NCBI GenBank assembly: GCA_013299105.1
Contig: JAAFJY010000007.1
Span: forward strand, 124,001 to 188,000
Source: Chitinophagales bacterium
GTDB taxonomy: Bacteria > Bacteroidota > Bacteroidia > Chitinophagales > Saprospiraceae
Length of the DNA stretch: 64,000 bases
Direction of reading: 5' to 3'
In this document: positions 17,053 to 26,211 of the stretch, one piece after another
How positions within the stretch are numbered: the first letter of the stretch is position 1
How the letters are laid out: each line of letters opens with the position of its first letter
The notes under the pieces: model-generated
Told to the model about the DNA's origin: nothing
What the model saw: only the letters and a program-made list of their open reading frames with translations
The model's database searches: none
Position numbers and translations under genes: made by a program

Positions 17053-17940
17053 ATGGAGCTCGTCATCAAAAACCTCTCAAAAACTTATGCCAACGGGGTA
17101 CAAGCCCTCAACAACGTTTCTTTGACCATCCCCCAGGGCATGTTTGGCCTACTTGGGCCAAATGGTGCGGGTAAGTCCTCCCTGATGCGCACCATTGCTA
17201 CCCTACAAAGCGCAGATGAGGGCAGCATTCACCTGGGCAATTTGGACGTGATGGCCAACAATGAAGAGCTCCGCAAAGTGCTGGGGTACCTGCCACAGGA
17301 TTTTGGCGTTTACCCTCGTGTGAGTGCAGAAATGATGCTTGACCACATCGCCCGTCTAAAAGGCATTCACAACCGTGAAGAAAGAAAAGCAGCAGTTGAA
17401 ATTTTGCTGCAAAAAGTAAACCTTTACAAAGAGCGCAAGCGCAACCTCGGCACTTATTCCGGGGGCATGAAGCAACGCTTCGGCATCGCCCAAGCCCTGC
17501 TTGGCAGCCCCAAACTCCTGATTGTAGATGAGCCCACCGCTGGTCTCGACCCCGCCGAGCGCAACCGTTTTTACAACCTACTCAGCGAAATTGGCGACAA
17601 CACCATCGTTATTCTGAGTACCCACATCGTAGAAGACGTAACCACCCTTTGCAAGAATTTTGCCGTCATCTGCGGTGGTGAAGTGATGCTCGAAGGTGCG
17701 CCTCGTCAAGCCATGCACTTGCTCGATGGTAAAATTTGGGCCAAAGCCATCCATAAAAGCGAATTGGAAGCCCACCGCAGCCAGCACCGGGTGATTGCCA
17801 CCCAACTGGTCGAAGGCAAACTCAGCATTCGCATCGTCAGCGAAGAAAATCCTGGAAACGGCTTTGAGCAGGTGACATCTAATCTGGAGGACGTATATTT
17901 CAATGCTATTCAGTCCAAAATGGACTTGGTCACCCTCTAA
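17053..17940 (+). CDS. ABC transporter ATP-binding protein
   Basis: This 295-residue ATPase subunit has Walker A GPNGAGKS (35-42), a Q-loop YLPQDFG, signature YSGGMKQR, Walker B LLIVDEPTAGLD and the switch His in STHIVED. The C-terminal 70 residues form the extension common in multidrug/export-type ATPases. The next gene, 11 bp downstream, encodes the permease, so both form an export-type ABC complex at the inner membrane. The transported substrate is unknown. No strong promoter was identified upstream. Confidence 0.93.
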   Translation: MELVIKNLSKTYANGVQALNNVSLTIPQGMFGLLGPNGAGKSSLMRTIATLQSADEGSIHLGNLDVMANNEELRKVLGYLPQDFGVYPRVSAEMMLDHIARLKGIHNREERKAAVEILLQKVNLYKERKRNLGTYSGGMKQRFGIAQALLGSPKLLIVDEPTAGLDPAERNRFYNLLSEIGDNTIVILSTHIVEDVTTLCKNFAVICGGEVMLEGAPRQAMHLLDGKIWAKAIHKSELEAHRSQHRVIATQLVEGKLSIRIVSEENPGNGFEQVTSNLEDVYFNAIQSKMDLVTL

Positions 17941-17951
17941 ACTAAACCCCT

Positions 17952-20900
17952 ATGTTCTGGACTGTCTTTACTTTTGAACTAAAATACCGCCTGCGCCGCC
18001 CGGCTACCTATGCTTATTTTGGCATCTTGTTTGGAATTACTGCGCTGCTGATTGCCGATGGTGGCTTAAGTGTCAGCGAGAAAGTGAATTACAACTCGCC
18101 AGTGGCGATTGGCACTTTCTTTGCGATTCTGGGGATGATTTGTACTTTGATCAGCTCGGCTGTGATGGGGGTTCCCTTGTTCCGCGACCTTGAGCACCAC
18201 ACCAAAGAATATTACCTGGCAACCCCCATCAGTCGTGGCGGCTATTTTTGGGGACGTTTTTGGGGTTCTTTTCTCATTCTGATTTTTATCGCCAGCGGCG
18301 CAATTCTGGGTTATCAACTTGGTACTGTAATGGGGCCGATTCTGGAATGGAGTGAAGCCGAGCGTTTCGGACCCAATCAACTTTCACATTACCTTTGGCC
18401 CTTCATGACGATCTTTGTGCCCAGTATGTTTTTTACAGGCGCGGTTTTTTACAGCCTGGTAGCCCTTACTAAAAACAACCGGGTTTTGTATTCTGCCTCC
18501 ATTTTGCTTTTCATCCTTTACCTCTTAGCCAATTTTATGGTGCGGGATTTGGAAAAACGCGATCTGGTAGATTTGCTCGATCCTTTTGCCCTGAACACTT
18601 TCCAAAATGCGGTCAAATACATGACTCCAGCCGAGCAAAACACCCAATTGGTCCCACTGACCGGGAATTTTTTGCTAAATCGACTGTTGTGGCCAGGACT
18701 GGGCCTAATCCTTTTATTATTGACTTATTTTCGTTTCTCCTTGCAGCGTTTCATCGCTGCCGCTAGTCGTGGCAAGCGCATTCCTGATGAAAAAACGCCT
18801 GCTCATTTGCTCTCGGCTGCGGTTCCAAATATTACTGGTGTTTTCTCCCAAAAACAAGATTGGTCCAACCTCTGGAGCCTGAGCCGACTAGAGTTTCGCA
18901 ACATCATCAAGGATACTTACTTCGTTTCCATCATTCTGGGTGCGGTATTGTTCCTGTTTCTCGACGATTGGATCGGCAACCTGCAATATGGCGTACCTGA
19001 CCGCCCGGTGACCATGAATATGCTGTTGTTCAAAACCTACAACTACAGCTTGTTCGTGTTCATACTGATCATGTTTTACACGGGCGAAACCGTGCATCGC
19101 GACAAGTCCACGGGTTTTGCCAACATCGGCGATGCCTTGCCCATTCCCAATTGGGTGCAATTGGGTTCCAAATTCATTTCCATCACCGGCATTTGCCTTT
19201 TGCTGGCGACCATTCCAATGCTCATTGGCCTGTTGGTGCAAACCCTGCGCGGGCATTTTGAGTACAAGCTCCACTACTACCTCATCGACTTGTATGGCAT
19301 TACGTTTTGGGACTATTTCCAGATGGCTTTGCTGGCCTTTTTTGTACACTCTTTGGTCAACAACAAGTTTGCCGGGCACTTTGTGGGTTTGGGCATTTGG
19401 ATCATCATGTTCCTTTTGCAATCAACTTTGCAAATGGACTACAACTTGTTTTTTTACAGCTACAAACCCGACTATGCCATCTCGGACATGAACGATTTCG
19501 GGCATTTCATGCAGCCCCTGTTCTGGTTCAACTTGTATTGGACCGCCTTTGGGGCCATTTTGCTCCTACTGGCGGCCTTGATGTGGCCCAGGGGTACGGA
19601 GGACACTTTCAAAAATCGCCGTGCGGCCTTTCGCAAAAGCTGGAATGGGGCTGCAACGATAGGTTTCCTGTCGTTCGGGGCCATTTGGTTGGGGGCTGGG
19701 GCCTTTATTTACCACAATGTGAGCGGCATCAACAAGTACCGTACCAGCAAGGAGAATGAAAAGCTGCAAGTGAGCTATGAGCAAAAGTTCAAAAAGTACG
19801 AGAACCTGCCTCAGCCCAAAGTCACCGATGTAATGCTACACGCCGACATTTTCCCTGAAAAGCGCAGCATGGATTTGAAGGCCATCATCAAAATCAAAAA
19901 CAAAAATGAGGTCCCCGTCAAGACCTTGCACCTGCTTTCGGACGATGGGCAGCGCTATTCGCTGAGTTTTGATGGAAAAGCCCTCAAACCGAGTGAAGTA
20001 AGCTTATTGCCCAAGCCCAAGTTTTCGTTTTTTGCCAAATCCGACACCAGTGGCTACCGCATCTTCACGCTACCGAGAACCATGCAACCGGGCGACTCGG
20101 CTACCTTGGTCATCACCACCACCCGCAGCAATCCGGGCTTTGTGAATGAAGGGTATCGCCGCGAAATTGTAGAAAATGGCACTTTCAGCAGCAGCGGCAT
20201 CCCAAGCATTGGTTACGATGCCAATGGGGAACTGGACAGCGACGAAAAACGCAAAAAGAACAAACTCAAGGCCAAGCCCGAAAACCTGCCCGAACATACC
20301 GATCCTTTGGGTCGCAGGACTTTGTTGTTCAATGACGATGCCGATTTCATTACCTTTGAATGCATTGTGAGCACTACGCCTGATCAATTGGCCATCGCTC
20401 CGGGTTATCTGCAAAAGGAGTGGACCAAAAACGGGCGGCGCTATTTCCACTACAAGCAAGACAACAAGATCGACTACTTTTTCAACGTCGTTTCGGCCCG
20501 TTACACCGTCAAACGCGACAAGTGGACCTCGCCCAGCGGCAATACTGTCAACCTGGAAATTTACCACCACGCCGAGCATACCTACAACCTCGACCGCATG
20601 ATGGACGCCATGAAAGATGGCCTGAGCTATTTCCACGAAAACTTTGGGCCTTACCAGTTCCGGCAGGTGCGCATTTTGGAATTTCCGCGTTATGCAGGCT
20701 TTGCCCAATCGTTTCCGAATACCATTCCGTATTCTGAGGATTTTGGTTGGTACGCCGACTTCAGCGACCCAAATGACTACGACTACTTTTATTATGTCAC
20801 TTGCCACGAGTTGGCGCACCAGTGGTGGGGCCACCAGGTGGTACCCAATAAAACCAGGGGATCAAATCTGATTTCAGAGTCACTGGCCGAATACTCTGCC

Positions 20901-21602
20901 TTGATGATCGCCCAGCAAAAGTACGGCAAAGACAACCTGAACACTTTCCTCAAATACGACCTGGACGGTTACCTACGCGGCAGGGCCAATGAATCGAAGA
21001 AAGAGCAAACCTTCATCAACTGCAACCGAGGCTACCAGTGGTACCAAAAAGGAAGCATCATCTTGTACAGCCTGCAAGACTATATTGGCGAAAAACGCCT
21101 GAATGGAGCCATCCGCGCTTTCCGGGATAGCTTTGGGCTGGTGGAGCACCCGCCCTTCCCAGGCAGCCACGACTTGTTCCGTTTTGTGAAACGCGTGACA
21201 CCAGATTCGATGCACTACTACCTGGAGGATACCTGGAAAAAGATCACCTTGTACGAAAACCGGGTATTGGAAGCCAAAATGAAGGATTTGGGCAAAAATC
21301 GCTACGAAGTAAGCCTAAAAGTACTGGTAGGCAAGGTATATGCCGATGAAAAAGGCAACGAAAAACCCACCACCAATATGAACGACTACATCGACATCGG
21401 GGTCTTTGCGGAAGAAGCGGTGGACAAAAATGGTAAAAAAACTACCGTGCCGCTTTACCTCAAAAAACACCGCCTGAAAGCTGGTGAGCAGACGATCAAA
21501 GTCATTGTGGAGGGCAAAAAACCTGTCAAAGCGGGCATTGATCCTTACAATAAGTTGATTGACCGGATCGCGGATGACAACCGAAAGGAGGTATCAGATT
21601 AA
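17952..21602 (+). CDS. ABC permease fused to an M1-family aminopeptidase
   Basis: This 1216-residue two-part protein has about 600 N-terminal residues with roughly a dozen hydrophobic segments in two ABC2-permease-like halves. The rest, after about residue 640, is an M1 metallopeptidase-like domain. The zinc site is explicit: HELAHQWWGHQ with His952, Glu953 and His956, followed by Glu976 in SESLAEYS. Tyr/Trp-rich segments after it fit the family. Such fusions are known in Bacteroidota and pair with an ABC ATPase, here 11 bp upstream. It may couple export with peptide trimming at the outer face of the inner membrane. The substrate is unknown. Confidence 0.9.
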   Translation: MFWTVFTFELKYRLRRPATYAYFGILFGITALLIADGGLSVSEKVNYNSPVAIGTFFAILGMICTLISSAVMGVPLFRDLEHHTKEYYLATPISRGGYFWGRFWGSFLILIFIASGAILGYQLGTVMGPILEWSEAERFGPNQLSHYLWPFMTIFVPSMFFTGAVFYSLVALTKNNRVLYSASILLFILYLLANFMVRDLEKRDLVDLLDPFALNTFQNAVKYMTPAEQNTQLVPLTGNFLLNRLLWPGLGLILLLLTYFRFSLQRFIAAASRGKRIPDEKTPAHLLSAAVPNITGVFSQKQDWSNLWSLSRLEFRNIIKDTYFVSIILGAVLFLFLDDWIGNLQYGVPDRPVTMNMLLFKTYNYSLFVFILIMFYTGETVHRDKSTGFANIGDALPIPNWVQLGSKFISITGICLLLATIPMLIGLLVQTLRGHFEYKLHYYLIDLYGITFWDYFQMALLAFFVHSLVNNKFAGHFVGLGIWIIMFLLQSTLQMDYNLFFYSYKPDYAISDMNDFGHFMQPLFWFNLYWTAFGAILLLLAALMWPRGTEDTFKNRRAAFRKSWNGAATIGFLSFGAIWLGAGAFIYHNVSGINKYRTSKENEKLQVSYEQKFKKYENLPQPKVTDVMLHADIFPEKRSMDLKAIIKIKNKNEVPVKTLHLLSDDGQRYSLSFDGKALKPSEVSLLPKPKFSFFAKSDTSGYRIFTLPRTMQPGDSATLVITTTRSNPGFVNEGYRREIVENGTFSSSGIPSIGYDANGELDSDEKRKKNKLKAKPENLPEHTDPLGRRTLLFNDDADFITFECIVSTTPDQLAIAPGYLQKEWTKNGRRYFHYKQDNKIDYFFNVVSARYTVKRDKWTSPSGNTVNLEIYHHAEHTYNLDRMMDAMKDGLSYFHENFGPYQFRQVRILEFPRYAGFAQSFPNTIPYSEDFGWYADFSDPNDYDYFYYVTCHELAHQWWGHQVVPNKTRGSNLISESLAEYSALMIAQQKYGKDNLNTFLKYDLDGYLRGRANESKKEQTFINCNRGYQWYQKGSIILYSLQDYIGEKRLNGAIRAFRDSFGLVEHPPFPGSHDLFRFVKRVTPDSMHYYLEDTWKKITLYENRVLEAKMKDLGKNRYEVSLKVLVGKVYADEKGNEKPTTNMNDYIDIGVFAEEAVDKNGKKTTVPLYLKKHRLKAGEQTIKVIVEGKKPVKAGIDPYNKLIDRIADDNRKEVSD

Positions 21603-21621
21603 GGTCTGAATGAATCATTTT

Positions 21622-21657
21622 AGAAAGGGGGCTGATCGCAAAATCAGCCCCCTTTCT
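21622..21657 (+). terminator. Terminator after the permease-peptidase gene
   Basis: AGAAAGGGGGCTGA pairs perfectly with TCAGCCCCCTTTCT around an 8-nt loop, shortly after the stop codon. The T-run after it is weak. The following stretch to about 22014 is AT-rich and holds no recognised gene; TAGTTTTG at 21966-21973 resembles a -7 promoter element but lacks a well-spaced TTTG. Confidence 0.7.
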
Positions 21658-22014
21658 AATTTAACTTTACTCCCTTTTATGAATAAATTACTACAACCAC
21701 TACTTGAATAAATTTTCAAAAACACCTCAAAATTAGCCAATCAACATTCAAAGCTATTATAGCTAAAAAGAATAAAAATGCATTATTTTTTTCCATCGTC
21801 AAAGTGAAAAGAGTCTGATTACGGGCATTTTCGACCAAAAATACATTTTGGCCTTTAGAGGCATGATAAGCATAGGTCAAAAATCCAGTTCTGAAAGCAA
21901 TAAAAGGAGATTCGGCTTTGGGCTTAATCAGGTAAAAGTGCCGTGACTCGGGGCTTCGATCGCTGTAGTTTTGTAATTGTTAATCAAATACTTACACCAC
22001 AAAAACTCAGCGTT

Positions 22015-22176
22015 ATGATCTCCTTTATCGCACTCAACCTGATCACGCTTTTTTCTTTCGTGTTTTCACCAGAACAACTAAATGAGCAAAGACCGAGCAA
22101 TGAACCTATTGAACAGCAAGAAACTTCGATCCCTTTGAACGACAAAGGAGTACGGACTGGTGACTTGGTGTTCTAA
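22015..22176 (+). CDS. Possible small hydrophobic-N-terminus protein
   Basis: This 53-codon frame begins MISFIALNLITLFSFVF, a hydrophobic start like a signal peptide or membrane anchor, followed by a polar tail rich in Glu, Gln and Pro. A TAGTTTTG -7-like element lies about 40 bp upstream. The frame could start further upstream at 21943, but that part does not look coding. No family is recognised; it could be chance. Confidence 0.35.
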   Translation: MISFIALNLITLFSFVFSPEQLNEQRPSNEPIEQQETSIPLNDKGVRTGDLVF

Positions 22177-22211
22177 ACTGATAACCCAAACAAATTGACC
22201 ATACTAAGATC

Positions 22212-22337
22212 ACACAGCAGGTAATCTATACAATCGCATTCATAACTCAATTAATCCATACAAGTTTTGTTAAAATTACGAACCTGCTGTGTATGTGTAC
22301 CCAGAAGAGGCTGGAAAACTCCAGCCTCTTTTTTTTT
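22212..22337 (+). promoter_or_regulatory. Structured leader with terminator hairpin before the TonB receptor
   Basis: ACACAGCAGGT (22212-22222) and ACCTGCTGTGT (22282-22292) are perfectly complementary. They are followed by AGAGGCTGGA/TCCAGCCTCT (22306-22315 and 22320-22329) with a 4-nt loop and nine Ts. The second hairpin is a strong intrinsic terminator only 26 bp before the receptor start. It either ends the small upstream transcript or acts as an attenuator. Confidence 0.65.
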
Positions 22338-22362
22338 GATGTGTCAATTACAATTCAATACC

Positions 22363-24672
22363 ATGAAGCATTTTCTTATGCTATCGCTTTCTTTTTTAGT
22401 GATTACAAAGGCCCATTTGCAATCCACCGAATTGATTGGTACAATCCGGGACAAGGTTACTCAAGGTCCAATTGCAGGTGTCCATGTCAAATTGTTGATT
22501 GCGGGTGAAGAACAATTGATTTTGAGTGACGAAAGGGGGCATTTTAACTGGCCAACCAAGTTCGATGTTTCTATTGACATCGAAGTGTCGCATGTTTCCT
22601 ATATGGGCCAACAAATCAAGGGTTTACAAGTTAAAACAACCAGTAGCCAGCATATCCTGATTGAGTTGGAAATGAAAGCTCAATCTTTGGGCACTTTTGA
22701 GGTCACCACCAACACCCGACAGGAACTTATTCAGCCCATTGCTGGCAAAAGATTTGACCCTGGTGAAATTGGAAAAGTCCCTGGTAATCGAAATGACATC
22801 GCCCGCATGGCGGGAAATTTTGCAGGGGTGATGCCGGCAGACATCCGTAGAAACGACATCATCATCCGAGGCAACAGTCCAAGTGGTTTATTGTGGCGGC
22901 TGGGAGGGGGCAATATTGTCAATCCCAACCACTTCTCGTCTCTTGGCAGCACAGGCGGGGCCGTTAGTGCAATTAATCCAACCATGCTAGGGATTTCAAA
23001 GTTTTATATAGGCGCGTTTCCTGGCGAATTAGGGAACTTGAGTAGTGGCGCGTTCGACCTTCAATTCCGGGATGGAAATACCCAAAAATGGAAATCCAGT
23101 ATAGCGCTTGGGGGGTCTAGTGGCCTGGAAGCCAATGTGGAGGGACCAATTGCAAACAATCAAAAAAGCAGTATCCTGTTTGGTTATCGCTATTCTTTTC
23201 TGGATGCAATGGACAGATTAGGCCTCAATCTTACAGGGTTGAGTGCTCAACCCCAGTACCAGGATTTTTCTTATCACCTAAATTTGGGCAGCATGAAATG
23301 GGGAACTCTTCATGCTTTTGGCATTTTAGGGAATGCAAAAATTGAATTTCCAGATGGCAAAAATCGAGGTATTTCCACATCAGGGCTGTCGATCAATGGA
23401 ATCGCTTTTCAGTACAATCCCGGAAAAACAAAACTGCTATCCAGTACCGTTGTCATTAATAATTTGAACAGTACCTATCGCAAAGAGCTTAGAACCGACC
23501 GTGAAACAGCTGCACTGCTTTACAACCTACAAGAAAAGGAACAAAAAATAAGTTGGAACACTTTTTTTAGACAGCGTATTCGTCCCAATTCAAACCTAGA
23601 GCTGGGTATGCAATTGGATTATACGCAGGTAAATTTCAAAAATGGAAAACTGCTTCCAAGTAGTATTTGGGAAGATCAAAGAGACGCAGCCGCAGGATCG
23701 ATACTTTGGCAGAGTTACTTACAATGGGAGTACAACTGGACTCCAAAGCTTAAATCGACGACTTGTGTGCGCAGCATGTATTGGGATTGGAACCAACACT
23801 GGGTTTGGGAGCCTCGTTTAAATTTTCTTTGGCGGCCTGGCAAGGGGCACCAAGTAGCCTTGGCTTATGCCATGCAACACCAAGCTCTGGCCAGCCCGAT
23901 TGCTTTTGCTAGCATTCAATCCAATACCAGTTTGCAATGGCCCAATAAGATGCTTCCACTCTTAGAGAGTCAAACTTGGGCACTTGATTATTTATCCCTC
24001 AGTAAACAAAACTGGAACATTAAGCTTAGTACTTATCATCAGTTTCTGAATCGAGCGGCCATTGAACAAAGTCCTACGCATTACTCCAGTTTGAATCTTG
24101 GCAATCAGTTCAGGTATACCGCCAGAGATTCTTTGCAGGGGAAAGGCAAAGGTTTCAACCAGGGCATCGAACTCAGCATCGAAAAAAGATTCAGTGATAA
24201 ATATTACAGCACATTGGCAGTAACTTTGATGGATTCAAAATACCGAGGCAGCGATGGACTACTCCGAAATACGGCTTTCAACAACCGCTTCATTCTGAAT
24301 TTAACGATTGGCAAGGAGTGGAAAAATGAAAAACGCCGGGTATGGTCACTTGGATTGCACACTATATGGGCTGGTGGAGCCTATTATATCCCCATTGATT
24401 TGGAACGGTCAAAGCTGAATGCAGATGAAGTGCTGGATTTTAAAAATGCTTACCAAAACCATTTTCCCAATGTTTTTCGGATGGATGTAAGAATTGGTTA
24501 TCGTACTGCTCCCAAGAAAGGAAATTGGGGCTTAGAATCCTACATAGATTTCTTGAACACCACAGCCCACATCAATCCACTAGCAGTGAGATATGACATA
24601 AAAACCCAAAAAATATATACTGAGCATCAAATCAGGTTCATGCCAGACGTGAATATTCGCATGAGCTTTTGA
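22363..24672 (+). CDS. TonB-dependent receptor
   Basis: This is a 769-residue outer-membrane receptor. The ATG at 22363 gives a clean signal peptide (MKHFLMLSLSFLVITKAHLQ); the frame is open further upstream but crosses the terminator hairpin. Residues about 22-110 form a carboxypeptidase-like regulatory domain (LIGTIRDKVTQGPIAGVHVK). A plug domain follows (NDIIIRGNSPSGLLWRLGG), then a beta-barrel rich in alternating aromatic strands. It should import a ligand with TonB energy; the ligand is unknown. It lies upstream of the biosynthetic region but is not contiguous with it. Confidence 0.85.
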   Translation: MKHFLMLSLSFLVITKAHLQSTELIGTIRDKVTQGPIAGVHVKLLIAGEEQLILSDERGHFNWPTKFDVSIDIEVSHVSYMGQQIKGLQVKTTSSQHILIELEMKAQSLGTFEVTTNTRQELIQPIAGKRFDPGEIGKVPGNRNDIARMAGNFAGVMPADIRRNDIIIRGNSPSGLLWRLGGGNIVNPNHFSSLGSTGGAVSAINPTMLGISKFYIGAFPGELGNLSSGAFDLQFRDGNTQKWKSSIALGGSSGLEANVEGPIANNQKSSILFGYRYSFLDAMDRLGLNLTGLSAQPQYQDFSYHLNLGSMKWGTLHAFGILGNAKIEFPDGKNRGISTSGLSINGIAFQYNPGKTKLLSSTVVINNLNSTYRKELRTDRETAALLYNLQEKEQKISWNTFFRQRIRPNSNLELGMQLDYTQVNFKNGKLLPSSIWEDQRDAAAGSILWQSYLQWEYNWTPKLKSTTCVRSMYWDWNQHWVWEPRLNFLWRPGKGHQVALAYAMQHQALASPIAFASIQSNTSLQWPNKMLPLLESQTWALDYLSLSKQNWNIKLSTYHQFLNRAAIEQSPTHYSSLNLGNQFRYTARDSLQGKGKGFNQGIELSIEKRFSDKYYSTLAVTLMDSKYRGSDGLLRNTAFNNRFILNLTIGKEWKNEKRRVWSLGLHTIWAGGAYYIPIDLERSKLNADEVLDFKNAYQNHFPNVFRMDVRIGYRTAPKKGNWGLESYIDFLNTTAHINPLAVRYDIKTQKIYTEHQIRFMPDVNIRMSF

Positions 24673-24696
24673 ATCAGCAGACCAGATAAGATTAGG

Positions 24697-26211
24697 TTAA
24701 TCCAATAGTTCTAAAGACCATTCCCAGAGTACTTCATAGGAAATAATTTCTATCTCGAAGTACTGCTCACTGGCTTGATGCTTTGATTCCAATAACCACT
24801 TGGCAAGCGCAGATGTTTTTCGTTGAAAAGGGTCCTTCAAAAATCCAACCTGAAGCATCACCTGCAACACGCGAATAAAAGCAGATGGTCTGGGTAGTTC
24901 ACTTGAAGTATTGAAATGCCTTGATCGGTACTTGCGTAAGCTTTCAATTCGTATTTCAACTTCATCATATCGCTGCATTTTCAATAAAAAGAAGACTTGC
25001 AACACCAAAATAGGGATATTAAAACCCTTTTTATCTTTTGAAGCGATCGGTACTTCGTTCAAAAATTTTTGCAGCTTGAACTTCCCGCCCCAGTAATCAT
25101 CAATACCAGGTGCTTCAATTTTACCAAGTACTTGCAAAAGACTAAAATGGGCTACATAGATCAGAACGTTCTCTTGGTGAGCATCGGAAAAAAAACGCAG
25201 AGAAGGTTCTTCCAATATTTTTTTCATCACCTCCCAAGCTTCCTGGTATTTTCTCATTTTCATCAAGATCAATACCTTGTCTTTATGGCCAAATAGCCAG
25301 TCTGATCCACCTGGTATGGCCACTTCCAAGCTCTGTTCAATGAAATAAAGCGCCTCGGAATATCGCTCCATCATGGTGAGGCATATGATTTGATTGCTCC
25401 TAAAAAGATTGACGATCCGATTGCTAACGCCTGTTTTTTCTTGTAACCTTTGGATCGCCAAAGTTGCCATGTGGTAACCCGATTGCCAATCGAAAGAATT
25501 CAGGTGCTCAAATAAAGCGACAAAATAATAGGCGGCAATGAACAGTTGGGTATTCGCATACTCAGCATATGGTCTCAATATTTCCAGGTATTTCCTAGCA
25601 ACTTCATTCAGTTGCTTTTTATTTGACTTACCCAAAGTGTAAGGTAAAATGAGTGCTTGATAAGCCTCTAACGCCTGGTTTTCTGCAATTAGTAAACGTT
25701 GTTGGTGGTTCGCAATCTCAAGAAAATAGTGGTATTCTTTTGGCGAAGCTGCAACCATACTGTAATAATACTGGAGGTAGCGTGCTGCTTCCAAACCCAA
25801 GTCCACCAAATCGTATTGTTGGGCTAGTTCAACAATTTCCAGGCCAATGCTAGATGGGCTTAGTGTTAAGTCGCGGCCAATGGCCGTTTTCATGATGGCC
25901 ATTTTTTGCCAGCACAAAAAATAAGCGTTCTGAGCGGGGCTGTATTCTGGCCTTTTACGGTTGATGAAAAGGACAAGGTTATATAGTCTTTTCTTGAGCT
26001 CATGCTTGAACCGTCGAAATGCTTTGCCACTGGGGTCCATCTGAACAAAATCGGCCACTTCTTTTTCAGAACAAACGGACTTTTTAAGTAGCTCATGGTA
26101 GGTATCTCGATAACGTGATACTGCTTCAGGTGAGGTGTCATTTACGATGACTTCAAGCTGCCTGATTTTGTAGCCATCCAGCGCTACGAAATATTCAAGA
26201 ATCTCCTTCAT
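24697..26211 (-). CDS. Helical-repeat protein of unknown function, paralog 2
   Basis: This 504-residue cytoplasmic protein has no signal peptide. Repeated amphipathic helices suggest a TPR-like solenoid. It is paralogous to the upstream gene product: both carry K-x-E/D-LKKRL-x-N, then LFI, then YFLCWQK/RYLCWQR followed by Ala and Ile/Val-Lys within the first 120 residues. Its start overlaps the end of the upstream gene by 4 bp, so the two are translated as one operon. No domain name is recognised. It converges with the TonB receptor gene, whose end lies 24 bp away. Confidence 0.75.
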   Translation of the reverse strand: MKEILEYFVALDGYKIRQLEVIVNDTSPEAVSRYRDTYHELLKKSVCSEKEVADFVQMDPSGKAFRRFKHELKKRLYNLVLFINRKRPEYSPAQNAYFLCWQKMAIMKTAIGRDLTLSPSSIGLEIVELAQQYDLVDLGLEAARYLQYYYSMVAASPKEYHYFLEIANHQQRLLIAENQALEAYQALILPYTLGKSNKKQLNEVARKYLEILRPYAEYANTQLFIAAYYFVALFEHLNSFDWQSGYHMATLAIQRLQEKTGVSNRIVNLFRSNQIICLTMMERYSEALYFIEQSLEVAIPGGSDWLFGHKDKVLILMKMRKYQEAWEVMKKILEEPSLRFFSDAHQENVLIYVAHFSLLQVLGKIEAPGIDDYWGGKFKLQKFLNEVPIASKDKKGFNIPILVLQVFFLLKMQRYDEVEIRIESLRKYRSRHFNTSSELPRPSAFIRVLQVMLQVGFLKDPFQRKTSALAKWLLESKHQASEQYFEIEIISYEVLWEWSLELLD

